DNA of 64,000 bases from Trichuris trichiura (GCA_037903355.1 JBAJFE010000026.1:7254001-7318000); one strand, 5' to 3'. Shown: positions 22,749 to 37,700, counted from the stretch's first letter. Notes: generated from the sequence alone by a model not told the origin. A program made the numbers and translations.

Positions 22749-25700
22749 GTAAGTTCGGTTTTTCCCTCGCTTATGCCTGCAGGCTCCATGTTAATCAGCA
22801 GCGCCATGCGTGGCTGTTTTCTGTCCCTTACCGGCCATCTGTCCGCTTATATACGTGTGTGAAATCAGGCATACTGTAGAATGCCTAATGAAAAGCAGGT
22901 GAAGTATTAAATCAAGACTCTTCGCCTATGCCTCTGCAAGCCTACGAACAAAATAGGTTGTTTTTTCGCTACTTTGTCAACTATACTTTTCTTATATTTC
23001 GGCTTTAGGCTTAGGCTAGAGTTGAACAGGATTTCCGAACAGGAATGCCAGAAAACTGGGCACCGTGATCGTAGAACCTTGGGCGCCCTAGCCTAAGCTT
23101 AAGGCGAAATGCAAAAAAGCGCATAGTCGCAACGTAACGATAAAGCAGCATATTTTTCTTTTGTCCCGCAGATGTCGACACCGTAGGTTTACGAGGTCGT
23201 AGGCAACAAGAGTATAAAAATTCTGTACTGCCCAAAAGACGCGATTCACTTTTTGCCTAAATTTTGTCCGGCACATCCAAAGTATGCAACACACTAAAAT
23301 AGTATAGACATTTCCTACAATGGCTGTAACATAGACATATATAGATATATAATGCGCAGCTTTTCACGTGCGTATCGCATCAAAAGTTTCCGTCTTTAAG
23401 TTGTATACCAATAAATGATCTTTGTTAAGTTCAGCCTTCTCAGTCGAGTTGTTTTTTTCCCAATAGCTGTATAACGTCTTTAAAATCAAAATAGGATCTC
23501 GGGCAACCATTATTAACATTGGTATGTGCTTTAAGCGTAGTTTGTCCAGCGCATTGCCATATTTGGGCGTTGTGCTTTTTTGTTTCATTTTATTTTATTT
23601 TTTAAATTTTTTGAAGCGGCTTTTTGTCCGTTTCCGAATTGGAACATCTTTTTGATGCGCCGATTGACAAGTTGCATTTCAACGCGAACGCGCTGCCTCT
23701 TACCCGCGTTGGCGAAGAGCCGGCGCATTGAGGAATTAATAATTCAGGCGCGTCAAAATTTTGTAAATGCTTTCATTTCACGCTTCCGATTTCCCATGCT
23801 GATCCAATGGTACTTGACAAATGGTTGCTTTGTACCTTTGACGAAGTCTGCGCGAAATTGATTTGGGATAGAGGAAGCTGTTGCTGAATGCCTTTGACAT
23901 TTTTGAAGTTACATTTGACTGCGTGTTGACACTTGAAATCTTGAGCGGTTGGGAGTCTCTCTCGCTCTGTCTCCCGGCGGGTTGTGTGTTCAACGCGCTT
24001 TTCTTGTCGGTCGCCGAAAGAGATCTTTCTGCTAAGCAAGACGCATTTTTAATTACTTTTCAACGTTTCGATCCGAGCTCTTGTTGTTCACTTAACAGCG
24101 ACATGTTGCCAAGCGCGCGTTGCCTTTGTCCGCTGGGATACCCTTCTATCCTTAGCGATTGTACGTACCACATTTAATAAATGCTGTTTGCCAGCCGGCG
24201 GAAATTTTCTTAAGAATTGTATCTATACGATAATTATTAACTTCTAAGCTTGAGCTGTTTAATCAGACCGAATTTAAGTTTATCCGTCCTTGTTTGCAAA
24301 ACGAGAAATACGACAAGCAGTTCCAATATGTACTCCTTGAGTTTTTTTGAACTACAAAATCGCTGCGCGGAACTGACTGTTCCATTTTAGCCAGCTGCGA
24401 ACATTTTTACTTCCATATTAAAGGGCGTTCGCTACAAACGTCAAGGCTGCAACGATATCCACCGATTCAAGAAATCGTCATATATTTATTGTTATCAAAC
24501 ATAAGCGACAAAAAGGCTTTACGAGCATTACAATTACGATCAGCCGGGCGCCAATGTATAAACTATGCCGTCTCATCTGCTTTTTCTACGGAATGCAAGT
24601 CTCGCTGAAAAATTTTAATTCCAATTCAAATTTTTGAACGGGACTTGCATTCCGTAAAAAAAGCAGATAAAACTCTATAGTCCCGTACCAAAAAGCTATA
24701 TCTACAACTATGCTGTCTATGCAAATTTTCTTTTACAAAATTCCTAACTGCAAGTAGTACGCAAAACATATACGCTTGCTTATTTTTCCGAACTGTGTTA
24801 TCTTCCATTAGTACATTCGGGATGTGGAAGCCGAAATGGTTTCTCTTTTGAACTCTATAGCGTTAGCATGCTTTGAACATTGGGTTCGGGCGAAAACCTG
24901 TTGAATTTTATTTTTCATTTACCGGCGGAACACGTATTTTTGGGGACAATTTATTGAACCCATAAAAGAAGAGTGTACCCTAAGAACAGCGATCTTTTGC
25001 CTTCATCGACGCGCTGCAGCGAACTGTAATAAGAGGGGATATGTAGAAAAATTAAAAAGCTCAGTTTGACGACTGGTCGGCGAATAAGGATGGCATTTGT
25101 TCCGAATGGGCGCACCTAGTTGCTGGTAAGCATGCAGAGCTATTGAAAAGTGAAAAATCTTTGTATGATTTTTACAACGGCGATACAGCTTCACATTTGA
25201 ATGCGATGCGTAGTAGATGAAGGGTAATTCTTCTAGCAGACGTACCGGGTGCTAAGTGCAGCTCTTTGGTAGGGCATGCAAATACGTAGAAAAAATGTTA
25301 GCGTTTTGGAATGCTGTTTTCCCGCCATTATTTCCGGACACTATTGATAGTTGGCGAAGTTTTTTATGCTTCCCGCGACAGTCGACACTATAGGCTGCGA
25401 TGAGCAAATCGTTCTCGCGTTGCGGTACAAATATTTAATAATTTTCAGCGTTAGCACGTTACGCAGTGGAAACGACGTGCGCTTCGCCTTTAGCGTTGTT
25501 TCTACTTTGCTGCTTTGCTGTAGAACTGAGTTCCTTTTGCGCTTCAGCATATAGTAGCCTCGCGGCAGTTCCAGTAGTGACTTTCGGACTTGCATTGTTT
25601 TTTTGTTGGCAGCTAAGTTTGTCTTTGGCAGACTACTCCAGTGGACATTCGTATGATGTATGAATTATAGAATAAAGAATTGCATTCTTGTCTAACATGG

Positions 25701-28700
25701 CTCAAACTCTCCATGTTAGTTAACGCTGTTAGTTAATGGCTCCTACTATCCGAGGAAGCTGCTATTGTGACTTAACAGTATTGTCTGGTAAACTACTTTC
25801 TCAATGACAAGCAGTTGGAGCCTGCTAAAGCCCCTTGGCGAGTTAAGCTCTAAGCGATTACTGACCGTTTCCTCTTTGATGAGCTTTTCCATTCACCGCG
25901 AGATTAGTTAATTATAGCCTTTTACCATCGCGACTGGCAGTCGGCTGGTAGCCGAACTTTCATTTTCAGTTAACAGTCGAGATGTTGACGTAAACAGCTG
26001 ACAGCTCGGAGGCGCTGTTTCGCGAATTGTTAACAGTGCGCGCTGCAACTTTGAAGACATTATTATTCAGTTATATAATATGGCAAAACACTTTTTTTGT
26101 TCACAGCTCTCTTCCCGCCTTAAGGACGTAAGCTTGGGGCGTCTATGCTTTCAGCTGGTCATTTAACGTAGTATCACTTTGATTGAACAACTCTTTGAGC
26201 ATTTCACACAATAATAAAGAACTATTCCGTAATGAGGTGGGTTATTTGTTCTAAACTACGTAAATGGCTGCGTAGAGTAGCTTGGTGACTTAATTATGCT
26301 AATATCCTTAGTTTTAATAAAATTTCCTTCTATGGACCGCTATGTGGCTTTAATGTACAGGAGCCTATTTTCCGGTCTCGTTGCGTGGGCTCTGCGGCGC
26401 GCATTCGCTTCATAAATTGCTGCTTGCTTGTTGGACAAGTTTTAATATCTTTGTTCTCTTGTTAGCAGGCTGAGTTACGGCCGGGTGAAGGCGAGTAGCG
26501 CCGTAACTGCGAAATGGAAATATGATCTAATTTCAAAACCTCATCTAGAATTTAATTCGGGTTATTAATTTTATTGATCCTATTGTTTCCCTGGCTGTCC
26601 AGCCGTGTATAGACAAAGTCTTTTCAACCTGCCTAACCTATTCACACGCGGTTCGGCATTTTGCAGAATTACCAATGGCGCCCTGCAGCCTACCTATAGC
26701 TTTGAAAATTGGCCCTCAGTCTTATTGATTTTCATATTATTATTAATGTTTGTTTTTTTGTCTTTACACTTGCCTGACTGACGCACTCATGGGGACCGAT
26801 GCGATTAGCAGCCTTCTCAGTTCCGTAGGACGTTTCGATAGGCGCTAAGTTATTTTGCGTCCTATTCGGCTACGCTTGATTGCTCAAGTGAAAATTCCGC
26901 GCGATGCCTTTTGATGGTTGACTTGTTGAAAAAACGCTCGTGACGTGTCACATGACCATCGTCAACTAGTGTACTTTGAAGTGAAATATCCCTTAGATTA
27001 GTTGTAAAAATTGTTCATTCATGTTGGCTTACTCGCACTCGCTAAAGCTATTGGAGCGGCACGAGTGGTCTATAACATTCCTTCGTGACTGCTACTACTT
27101 AATGTCATGAACCATTTCGTCGTTGACATCTTTGACTTCTTTTTTTATCGACATAGTATTTATGCGTAAGCGTAGTACACATTTTCCTTGTTGGCGGCAG
27201 CTGTTTCTGGTTGCAGTTATTTCCCACTAGTGAAAATCGTTAAAAATAACGAATGTTGATGGATGGGATGAACTTGTCGAAAGCGACTATAGGCTGCCTT
27301 TGGCTGCTCCAGCCGCTGCGGCTTTGGTTATGCTTAATTGTTTGTACGTTAGACCTTAAAACACTAGTAGCAATTGGTTCGCTTCAAAGCTCTGTTCCCC
27401 TCGTTTGAAATTGTCACTGTTAAAGCGGCCTACACGAAGCAGCATCGGGAAAAATGCCAACGCACAGTTTCGGCTTGCGTTCGATTTTCAATAGGAATCA
27501 GGAAGTTGGCGGAAATATATTTAGAATCGTTTCGTTGCGACAAATAGCAAATGTTGGTCTATTTGCCTAACACGCCCAATTTTAGTAAAAGAATTTGCCG
27601 CGCTTTCGCGTGTACAACAACGGCGGAACGTGTAAAGCCTATCGGGGAAAATGCGCCTGACTTTTTGTACTTTCGAGCACGAAAATTAACTGCGGCTATT
27701 GCTCGTCTCGTGGATGTACGCGTTCACCGTTTTTGGGTCCCTATTCCGATACGCCAACTTAGGCACGCCGCGAACTTATTTAGATTGAATTTTTCCAAAT
27801 TGACGAGCGCCATATTACCCCTGAGAAAAGCGTAGCTTAACATGAAATGGATATGTACCTTAGCGCAACGTCGCTGCACGCTTAAAGTCCGGATGTCTTG
27901 AATCGATTTCGCTTTTAATCCTAAAGCTTGGTCAGTCTACTGTCCCGTAAGGATTGATCATACGCGGTCACGCGTAAGCTATGGCCTAGCTCTGCGCCTC
28001 ATTTGCTTAAACTTCATTTGATCAGTCCCGTTGAGAATGAGGGGGTTACCATGAGCGCTATAATTTTCGCTATACGCTCTTTGCAGGTGTTCATCAAGTA
28101 AATGCAAATTTTTTATCATTTCTTGGCTCGTCGAGAAGTTCATCCAGCAAGCCTTGTCGCGCACGCCGCGCTAATACTATGGGCAATGCCCATTCTTCTG
28201 ACATGACTTTCAAAATTTTAAAAATAAATCTGTAAAGAGATAGAATCCAAGCTGTAAGTTGTGACCTCTTTACTTGGACGATCGAAATTTACATGCAATG
28301 TAGAAAAGTTATTATTAACTGCTCAAGGATAAGCGTAGGGTAGCGGGAGCTGTCTGTGATGAAGTGCGATGCTATCCGGAAGAGTATCTATGTCTCTGTA
28401 GGCTTGCGGATAGATCCGATTGTACATCTCGCGACCATTGGACCATTGGTAGCTTGGATCAAGCGGTTGAACTCTTCGTTTTCCAAATCTGCGCAAAGCC
28501 TTTGCAGTGAGTGCACGTTAAGCGAAAGGCGTAATACCACCAACCTCATGCGACTGTTCAAGAGAGCTTCGCCGCGTAGTTGGGACAGGAAGTCTTCTAG
28601 GTTGGATCGACGCGCCTTCTCCATGGTTCCTTGTCCGACGACACCTTGTACTGCTTGCGCGAAAACGATGAGGAGGAAGAGAGTCGTGCCGCGCATTTCT

Positions 28701-31700
28701 ACGTGTAGCCGTTTGTACTGTCGAGACGTGACTGTCTTCTCGGTCAGGCGGACGACGGGATTGTGGGCCGAAACGTCTAAAACTGCAGATTTAATCTCTC
28801 GTCTAATTGCCTGCTTTCGGGCTGCTTCAACTTCCATCAGCAGTTAAGCATGAGATGGAAATGTTGTTAGCCTTCCACTTTTGCATTTTAAGGAGCACCG
28901 AGCGAGCAAGGAAAGGGTGAGCGTAATTATTGTTTCATGCTGATTCGCCTCGCTCCAATGTTCGGCACTCGAGTCCCCCTGGTGTCGCTTTGTCTCCATC
29001 TTTTCAAGGGGACTTCGCGAGCCGCTGATTGGTCACTTCATGACGTCATTGTTTAACTTGATCACTTACCTAGTGGGCGTTACAATCATGCGCTTAACTT
29101 AACGCTCTTCTATTCCTTTGTAGACAGTCAGTGTTGGATAAATTTGCTTCTAAATTTTTTTAACGCTACAGAGAAGCCTTATTTTCTACTTAATTTATTA
29201 TTTTGCCATTTTCTCGTTGTTTAGGCGAAATGCCTAAAACGCGTCATCATAATGGCTATCCTGACAGGCATGAGTACGAATTTTGTCTTAAGCAGCGACT
29301 CCGTAAATGGATACGAACGGTGACCTGATGTAATATAGCGAATTTCGGGTTAAACCGAAGAAAGCAGAGAAGCTGTCGTTAGAGTGTAATAGACGAGCGG
29401 AGGAGACTCGCACTCGTCCATTGTATGCTAAGGATGGATCAGGCGCACTGGAAGATTCCAAAAAAGGGCGATTTCCATTTTTTCAGGCTTTGGTTTCTCT
29501 TTGGCCAACATGATACAATTAACATAGGCGCGAGGGTGTTTACGCGCTGTCGCCTAACTTCCGAAGTAGGCTTTTATGGACGAATGTTACAAATCTCATT
29601 CAATTTTGAATACCGCTTGCAGCCGTCCATCATTGCTCGGAGACTTATGACGAGTAGTAGATGAAAGTGAGACTGTTTATGTCCAGAGATTTCAAATCGG
29701 AGTTGTGATAAGGTTTTTAGCTGTCTACGTTATCATGACGCTTAAGAACTATGAGCAGCATTATTGTTGGCTGTCCATTGACCGGCGAATTGTAAATCCA
29801 TTTGAATTTCTAACTTTTAATTTTACAAACATGGCGTAATAGCAGTGGGAAATCTTTTACTGAGTCGGCAGCCGCTACTAAGGGAAACGACTTAGCTAGT
29901 TCGCTCCAATGCCATCGCGGTACTATTTTGTTTATAAATTGTTGTAGCCTAAATAAGGCGAGGCGTTCGGCTGCTCTCTGAAATTATTAGCCGAAAAATT
30001 GAGAGAGAATTTCAAAGTTTTGCGAATACTCTCAGCCGTTTGGTAATAAGATGCCGTAAGTGTTTGACTGGCTTTTGCTATCATCTTTGTTGCTTGTGTC
30101 AAGTGGGTCAGACCAGTTGAAAATTGCCTCTCAGTCGCGTACTCCTTATATTGATGTCGCGCTTGCTTCAGCGGCAAACATATTTTTTAGACATTTGTTT
30201 CGATTACACTTTTTTTGCTCTTTCCAATCAGCTCGGCACGCTGTCCCGCCACTGTCTTCTTACCAGATTGCAACTTAGTTGTCGAAGGTTGCTTTTTTGG
30301 TTTTCAGTGGACGGGGCAGAACTGTCATTTTTCTTCCAAGCAGGGAAACCTATCAGTCAGTTACAAGTTGATAAATTCCCGAAAGCAGCTGGCGGGAAGT
30401 ATTTAGAAGACCTACTTATGGTCTTCCCAATTTTGAAATCAGTTTTTGCTTGCGTTCTAAAACTTACCTATATAGTGGGTAGATGACCCGTTGAATATGA
30501 ATCGGATCATCTCAAATGCGGCCATATGTTAAGCTATTGTAATTCGGAAAAATAGTAGGTCCATATTTGGCACCAACCTTTTTATTACTTTTACGGCAAA
30601 TAAACGTTAGCTTGAAAACAAGATTCAAGTTCTCGTAGAAGCGCTATTCAAAGAAGCAAACCTAATAAATGTTTTACAGTTCGACGAGTGTGCTGTTTTT
30701 GTTTCTGAAGTTCTTGACGATTTCGAAAATGGTTTAACCGCGCGCGTTTATCGATTTGTTCTTTTCTCTAACCACTTATTAGCATAATTTTCAAATTTCT
30801 GACGCCTATTTACATTCCTCGAATCAAATAGACAAACGTGCGAAGAATCAGATATCTTCGGCCCGCTTAGGCAAACAAGCATAGTACAACTGCGTGCGTC
30901 GGCTTTTTTCACTTTTTTTCAAAATATCCATACATGTTGTTTAAGCAAGACCACGTGGTTACTTAAAAGCATGATCTGAATATTATTTTGACGCAATATA
31001 ATTGAATTTAGTAGATTGTGTGACTTGTTTTCGAAAGGATAATTTATTTTAAGTTGCTACGAACGTATCGTTGCTAGTTACACCCACTTTAAGTGGATCA
31101 CTCTCTTTCTTACCTTCTTTTAATTCGTGTACTGTTTTTTGTAGTATAAATTTCCTCCTTTCCTAAAAGAGTATCCAAATAAAGATGAATTCATATTTTA
31201 CATCCACAGTAGCGCAACGTTTGTTTTTTTTCGCATTATTACGTTGCATCTTTTTGTGGTAATTTATTGTCGGCACTTTTGAACAGAGTCGTCTTGCCCA
31301 GATGATTTTTAACATCTCCAAATGATGCCAAAAGGAGCGTTGGTGGCCAAAGATAATTTTCGACCTTCTCGTTTTGACGCAATTTATTTTCCTTTACGGC
31401 CTACCGCGCCATTTATATTATCTCTTTGTCGAACCATTTTGCTTATTATAATAGTGACTCGCTGAAAGTTTCTTAATTCGCGTAGTTCCGTTGAGATGCG
31501 TAGTTTTTTTGCCTTCCATTTTGCTGATTGATCATTTTTGCTGCGTCACCGTATTTTTAAAGTCTTTGAACTTCCGACTTTAGCTGTGCGAAAAGCGAAT
31601 GCTTCCACTTTATTTCCTTCAATTGCTTAAGTCAATTTTTAATAGTTTAGTATAACCATAAAGTCGTTGCATCGTTCGAACTGACAATGTTGCAATTCCA

Positions 31701-34700
31701 ATTGGTTCTCTATTATTTTTGTTACCGTCGAAGCGGTATGATACTTATCGTGCCGAGCACGCGGCATCTCCTTAATGCGCAGCTTTTTTTGCGTCTTCTA
31801 TCTTTTCCCGATTGGTCGCAAGTATATAAGATGCGAGTTCCAATAGACGCGGTTGAATTTGTTTTATCTTACCGCATTTTTAACTTTCGAATTATTTAAA
31901 AATGAATCTCCCGAGATTAAGTTGCTTATTTTCAACTTTTTGTCACAACTATTTTTGTGCGTTTGCTTTTAATGAATTTTGCGACGTACGTGGGCTCACC
32001 ATTCCGCGTCGTAGCGTACTGTGTCGGTATTTGTCCTGCTTTTTAGAAATGTCAACGACGTTGTCTAAACTTTGCGCATTGTTCAAAAGGAGCTATTGCG
32101 TAAGGCATTTTTGTTTTGCTGTCACTTTCGTCATTTGTCAAAAGTGACTTCCTATTGGTTTGGCCTGTATAGTTGTGGGTTCCCTGTGAGATATTTTTGA
32201 GCATTTCTTCGATGTTCAAATAAGGAGTCTGTGCGGCGACAGCTGTTGGCGTTGTAAAAATCGAAACATTGGACCTTTTAGCAAAGGTTATTGATCGATT
32301 AAAAACATTTCTTAACTGTAATTAAAGTTCATATGTGTTCCGCGCAGAGTTACCGTTTATTTCGTGACTTCTTGGTTTGAATACTCAATGCCTGCAGGTT
32401 TCCTTTGCTAATGCTAATTTTATTAGTTCACTTTCTCTTCGTTCTTCATAAGACCTATCAAGGAAGAATTATTGATTGAACGATGAATGGCATTTCCTTA
32501 ATTATGCCTTATGAAATAATAAATTCCCAGTAGGTAGATGTGCTAGCTTTACCATTGCCAATTTAAGATTGTTTCACGTTGCTCTCTTCGAATAACTAAG
32601 CTTGCAGTCATCCTTATCATTATCTTGACCACGATTATTATTATTATTATTATTTTCTTTTTTCTTTATTATTATTTTTATTATAGAATCATCGGCTTTT
32701 TGAAACTTACGTCACACTTGTACAACCATGCTTTCGTCGCACATTTTGATTGACAAGTTTAACTTTCCGCTTTTCCATTGCCGGCTTGTCAAATGGTTGC
32801 ACTTTAAGCGTGTGATTTTGACTTTTAAGCGTGTGATTTTGACTTTTGCTTTAAATCTGTGCATGCTATGCTTAGGTGGCGCGGTTGGCTTTTGTTGTAG
32901 TGAAACTGCAAAGTTATTCTAACGGAAGTTATAGTTCGGCGCGAAATTGAACGCTGTCATTGGGACCCACGTAGGAAACACGAGCGGTGCGCGAAGTATC
33001 CCCTTACCCGCCTTCTCGCTAAGCAGAGTTAAACTGGTTTAAGCAGTTAGATTTTCGTAGCGAAACTGGAAGGGGAAGTATTCCTCCAATGTTGCGTAGT
33101 CGCTCGATTGCTTCAAAGCATCCGCATTACATTTTGATGATTCTTTGGTACTTCTCTTCAGACTTTGCATCATGTAGATGGCAACGTAAGTACAAAAGTC
33201 CGCAGTAAGAGCTAAGACAGATCGAGAGGAACAAAGTAGGGCAGCCTGCTTGTCGAAAGCATGTTGCTTAGATGCTCTGTTATAAGTTACAGCGAATGAT
33301 CTGCCGTTATGAATCTTCTATTCTCCTAAATGTCATTATTAATAATTGTAGTTAAAATGCGCTTTTCATCAGTAGTAGATGATCAGCAAATGGCATTTGT
33401 TTTCCTTTGGTAAAACGGTCTTACCCGCTGGTGCACTCTCTGTAGCTTTATCGAATATCTTAGTCTAACAATCGTTCATAGTTCGTTACTAACAATCTGT
33501 AACAGCAGTGCATAATCAATGGCATTTATATGCTTGCCACGGGAAGACGTGTAAGCAGCAATCACGAGGTTATTTGTTGCGCAAACTTTAAGTGACCATT
33601 TTGGGATACTTTTCACCATTCCAGTGGTAGCAGAGCTAACGTTGTTGGTTAGATATTTCAATATCACCGCCTTTTTCCCGAACTGACCCTACCGTTTTCT
33701 GGGGCGGTCACTATCGCATTGTATGTTCAGTCATAAGCAATAGGCATCTGGTCGTAGAGTAGAGCGCTTTGGGTTGCCACTTGTATGCTTCAATAATTGA
33801 TTGAATTAAAGATTTCCCTTTGCTGACGATGCTCCCAGTTAATGTTGGGTCGATTACTAAATTTTTGCATGCGTAAATAAATATTTTGAAACGAGTCTCT
33901 TGACGAGCCTAAGTTGTGCTTGAAGCACTGATTCGTAGCCTTTTCAAAATTCATCATCTTACGCGTTATGTTCATTGTACATTTTTTCGCTTATTGTCTT
34001 ATGTTTGGTGCAACATTTTCCAACAGTTGTTTCGCATTTATCGACTTACTAACGCTTGAATCGCATTTTTTGCGCATTTGATCCACGTTGCGCGAACATA
34101 ACTGCCGCGCTGTGGCTTTTGCAGCGTTGGCATGTGGTTAATTTTTTTATGCGCGGAAAAGCGCGAAACAAATTCTCGCTTTTAATTATGTCGTACTGTT
34201 TCTAATGCAGCAGAGACTTTCTTTTCACGCATGTTTTAATTCGCTTAGAATTTTATTGTTTCAGGCTCCCTTCGCGCGCCTTAACCTTCACTACGTTCGC
34301 CTTAATTTGTGCCCTGACTTATGGTTGATTTTGTCTGATTTCATATGCAAATTTATTCCGTCAGGCAAAAACGCGGGTAAGTAATTGTCAAATCGCCTTT
34401 TACTACTTGTGGCGGCTTGTTAATACTTCCGATTCAGTTGCGAAGCTATGCGTGGAACTTCAAAGCTACTTCGCAGAAATAGAAGTACCATACGCTACGG
34501 ACAGCCGTAATTCCGGCATTCTTCGCTTGCGTGATTGCGCAGTCCGCCTTGGCGTAGACTACGTTTGTGTCTTCCGTAAAAGCTATACGTCATCGCGTTA
34601 CTTTTGAATCTGCTTCAGGCTGGCTTCTGTGCCAATGGGACCGTATGGAAATTCTCGCTTCGCGACCGCGCCAGCGTGCTGGAGGATAACTACTTATTAA

Positions 34701-37700
34701 AAGCTGAGCTCTTTTCCGAATCGCAACCTCTGAAGTTTAAGTTTTACAAGTATACTTGCAGCATCACCCCTTTCGCTTCGCTATAAGGTATTTGGTTCGT
34801 TAAGGTATTGGGTCGAAGACAAACAGTTGCAAAGGAGGTTTGACGGAAGCCTCAGATTGACTTCGTTGGGTCGTCTTTATTTGGTGCTGACAAGTCGTTT
34901 CGGTCTAAATGTAAATTCCTTCTTTCAACTGATCGCGGATCGTTATTGCACTTTTCTTCAACTGAAGAGCCGAACGAGCTGTGTAACCCGCATAAGAGCT
35001 TACCTTGTCATATTGGTTGAAATATACGAGTGCTAACTTTCAGCTGGACTCTTTTGGCTTTCGGCTTCAACTTGATGCCGAATTAGGCAATGTTACATTG
35101 ATTGTGCCGGAGAACGCCGTATCAAGCAATGTTTTAATCGCCAAAATTGATAAGCTTACGTTGAGCAGTTGGTCAGAGCTAAAGCAGCCAACTTCCTGTG
35201 CTCAGCAGTCCGCTGATAGTGAGAGTAAAACTTTATCCGCCTTTTCATGTTACTCAGGTTTAGCAATCTTTTCGTTGCAGAAGTTGAGGAACACTTAATG
35301 GACAAAGTCGTGGCCCATTTCGAAAGAGTTGTTTTCGTAAAGGCTTTAAGGGCAACGGAGTTGCCGGTTTCCGAAACGTGCGACTATTTTTACGGCAGGG
35401 AATATGCTTTTGTTGTAGTAAGCGAGCTGCTGCCGTTAAGCTTGTACCGAAGCATTTGCTTTGCAGAAAAACTTACTATGCAAAACTTGTGTTAATGCAG
35501 ATGCTGTCTTCTCGCGTCACTTGTGCTCAGGATGCGTATGCCGTGGTATGTTGCATTCTGCCGCACGATTAAAATAAGTTCTCATTCATGCACAGTGCGC
35601 TTTAAGATGCTTGAATGGATGTAGCCATTTTGTTGTCTATTGTTTATCCATTGTTGCAGTTAACGAGCTTAGCGTGAAAGTGCATTCCGGTGGTAGAGAG
35701 TCGATACGCCTTCAAGCGGACGAAGTTCGTATGTTTCGTCGTATAGTAAAGGAAAATTTTGGAGAAAATGTTCACTTCCTGGAAGCAAAGGCCAATCGGG
35801 AGTTAGACTTGGTAAGAATTCTTTATCAGTTTTCAATTTCTCCATAGTCGGCATTTTAGCGCGCTGAATTTAACGCGTCACCCGGAACCCGCGTGCTCAT
35901 GCATTTGGACAATGTTGACTTCATCTTTCCCACAAACCTAACGCCCGGAAATGTTTTATACGGTTCAGTTAGGCTGCGTGACTTAAATGCTTGCTTCGAA
36001 ATTTGTACGTACGTTCGGAGCAAACTCCTGTGTTCCTTCTACCTAAGGGCAAGCGAAAGTTCCTTAGGATCCGCTGCTGAACAAAGTGAGACTTCTTCGC
36101 ATGTCTTCAACTACAACATTTTAAATAACGTTTTCAGATCTTGAAGATGCCGATGGACCCTGCAAGCACCATCTGTATTCTCTGACTCCTGACGATGCTG
36201 AGCATCCTGTCGAAATAGTCTGTCAGTGGAGCGCTGGACTTGTTTCCATTGATTGCTGTGCTTCCGACTTTCGGCTCATTTGTGTACCCAGATGGCTAGA
36301 GGCCTTCAACAAGTACATGCTGGCAAGCTTATGGCTGGAAAGCGGGGATACTACAGGCATGTTTGTTTTTTCGTCTCTTCAAAAGTGTTTTACTACAACA
36401 TTTTAGCCGCTGCAGTGCCATCGGAATTCGATGAAGCAGGGCTCCGGACGGCCGATGGTCTTAAGGTCATGTGTAAATTCAACTTAATCCACTGTCAGCT
36501 GCATATTGCTGGGAATTCGTTGGATTCAAGCTCCGCCACCATACTGGCCAAGGTATCCGTTCCTTCCCGGCTTGTTGTCCAGATTTGGTCGTTTCTTCTT
36601 TTAAAAATTCATTCTAGGTTACTGTATATTGCCACTCTTTGATTTTCAGGTTAGTGGTTCCTTTCGAGGCGCCTGTGTGAATGATGTTGTCACACTGAAT
36701 GCGTTGCTCGATTCGGTTCAATTGTTCGAGTGCCGTCCTTACTTGGATCCGTCTCGAGTCATTCAAATCAGCAATGCCTTTTCCGCCACGCTAACGAGCA
36801 GCGGCAAACTACCTTCGCTTCCGGAAAAAACTTCTTCCGAGAATGATTCGTCTAAAAAACTAACAGAGCTTAGCTCAACGGTATTAGCTAGTATACCTGG
36901 ACGTTAGTGCTTCACTTTTGGTCTGATTCAGATTTTTTGTGACGACCTTTGTTTGCGTTTGTCACTTTGCGACTTACTTATACTTGTCGACTTCTTCAAA
37001 GCTTACGGAGAAGAAGTTAGTTCGTACGGCAACAGATGGCCAACCGAGTGCGCACTCAATATTGAAATCGACCAGTTCAGCGTCGTTTTCGTAGAGTACG
37101 AGCGATCTCGTCGACCAATAGTTAGGCTGTCCGTACAAAGCAAGTTCAAAAAAACAGAACTAAGGTGGTCATGAATTTCTACGTTGCAGATGCGGAGCTG
37201 GACGTGCGGTACGCTCAGGATCGTAGAAGTGTTTTGAACGTATGCGGTCATTTTAAATTGCTCTCCGACTTTTACAATCCAAACTTTGACGCCTGGGAGC
37301 CTTTGGTGGAAGAAATGGAGTAGGAAAACTGCCTAGTTAAGTTTTTCTCTTTTAACTGTGCCCATTGGTCAGAATCAGAAATCTTTTGTTGCTGACGGAC
37401 CATGCTCGACGATGCACCAACATCCTGGCGTTTGGATGTACGCTATATTATTATTTTAAAAGCGTAGCATTTTTCAAATGACCTTCTTTTAAGCTCCGAA
37501 CGCGTCTGAGTTTACTTTAATGGAATCTACGCTACGTCAGCTTTTGCAGTGGTACGAACGGTGGCCGCAGTATTGGGAAAATGCCTCACACTGTTATCGG
37601 TAAGGAAATGTATCGCCTGTTGTTAGCTTGCTTGGGGATGGGTGCCATTGCTTACAGAATTCTTAGGCAAGATGTGCTATTCAGTTCTTGAATTTTCAGG

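Larger units (their letters stand above)
24171..34264 (+). other. Large (about 10 kb) intronic interval of the VPS13D-like gene
   Basis: No plus-strand exon with clear VPS13 features could be fixed between the GTACGT donor near 24163 and the CAG acceptor at 34264, although missing family segments might be hidden here. Apart from the minus-strand gene candidate at 27.98-28.84 kb, it contains a hairpin at 24574-24668, a TTA/ATT microsatellite at about 32634-32686, and a 21-base tandem duplication at 32801-32847. A minus-strand frame at 29932-30177 and a plus-strand frame around 30215-30406 look mildly protein-like but have no support. Confidence 0.45.

Noticed and set aside
27551..27835. A plus-strand frame of 94 codons in the large intron, considered as a VPS13 exon
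   Set aside because: No VPS13 strand pattern is present, and no convincing acceptor/donor pair in agreeing phase was found.
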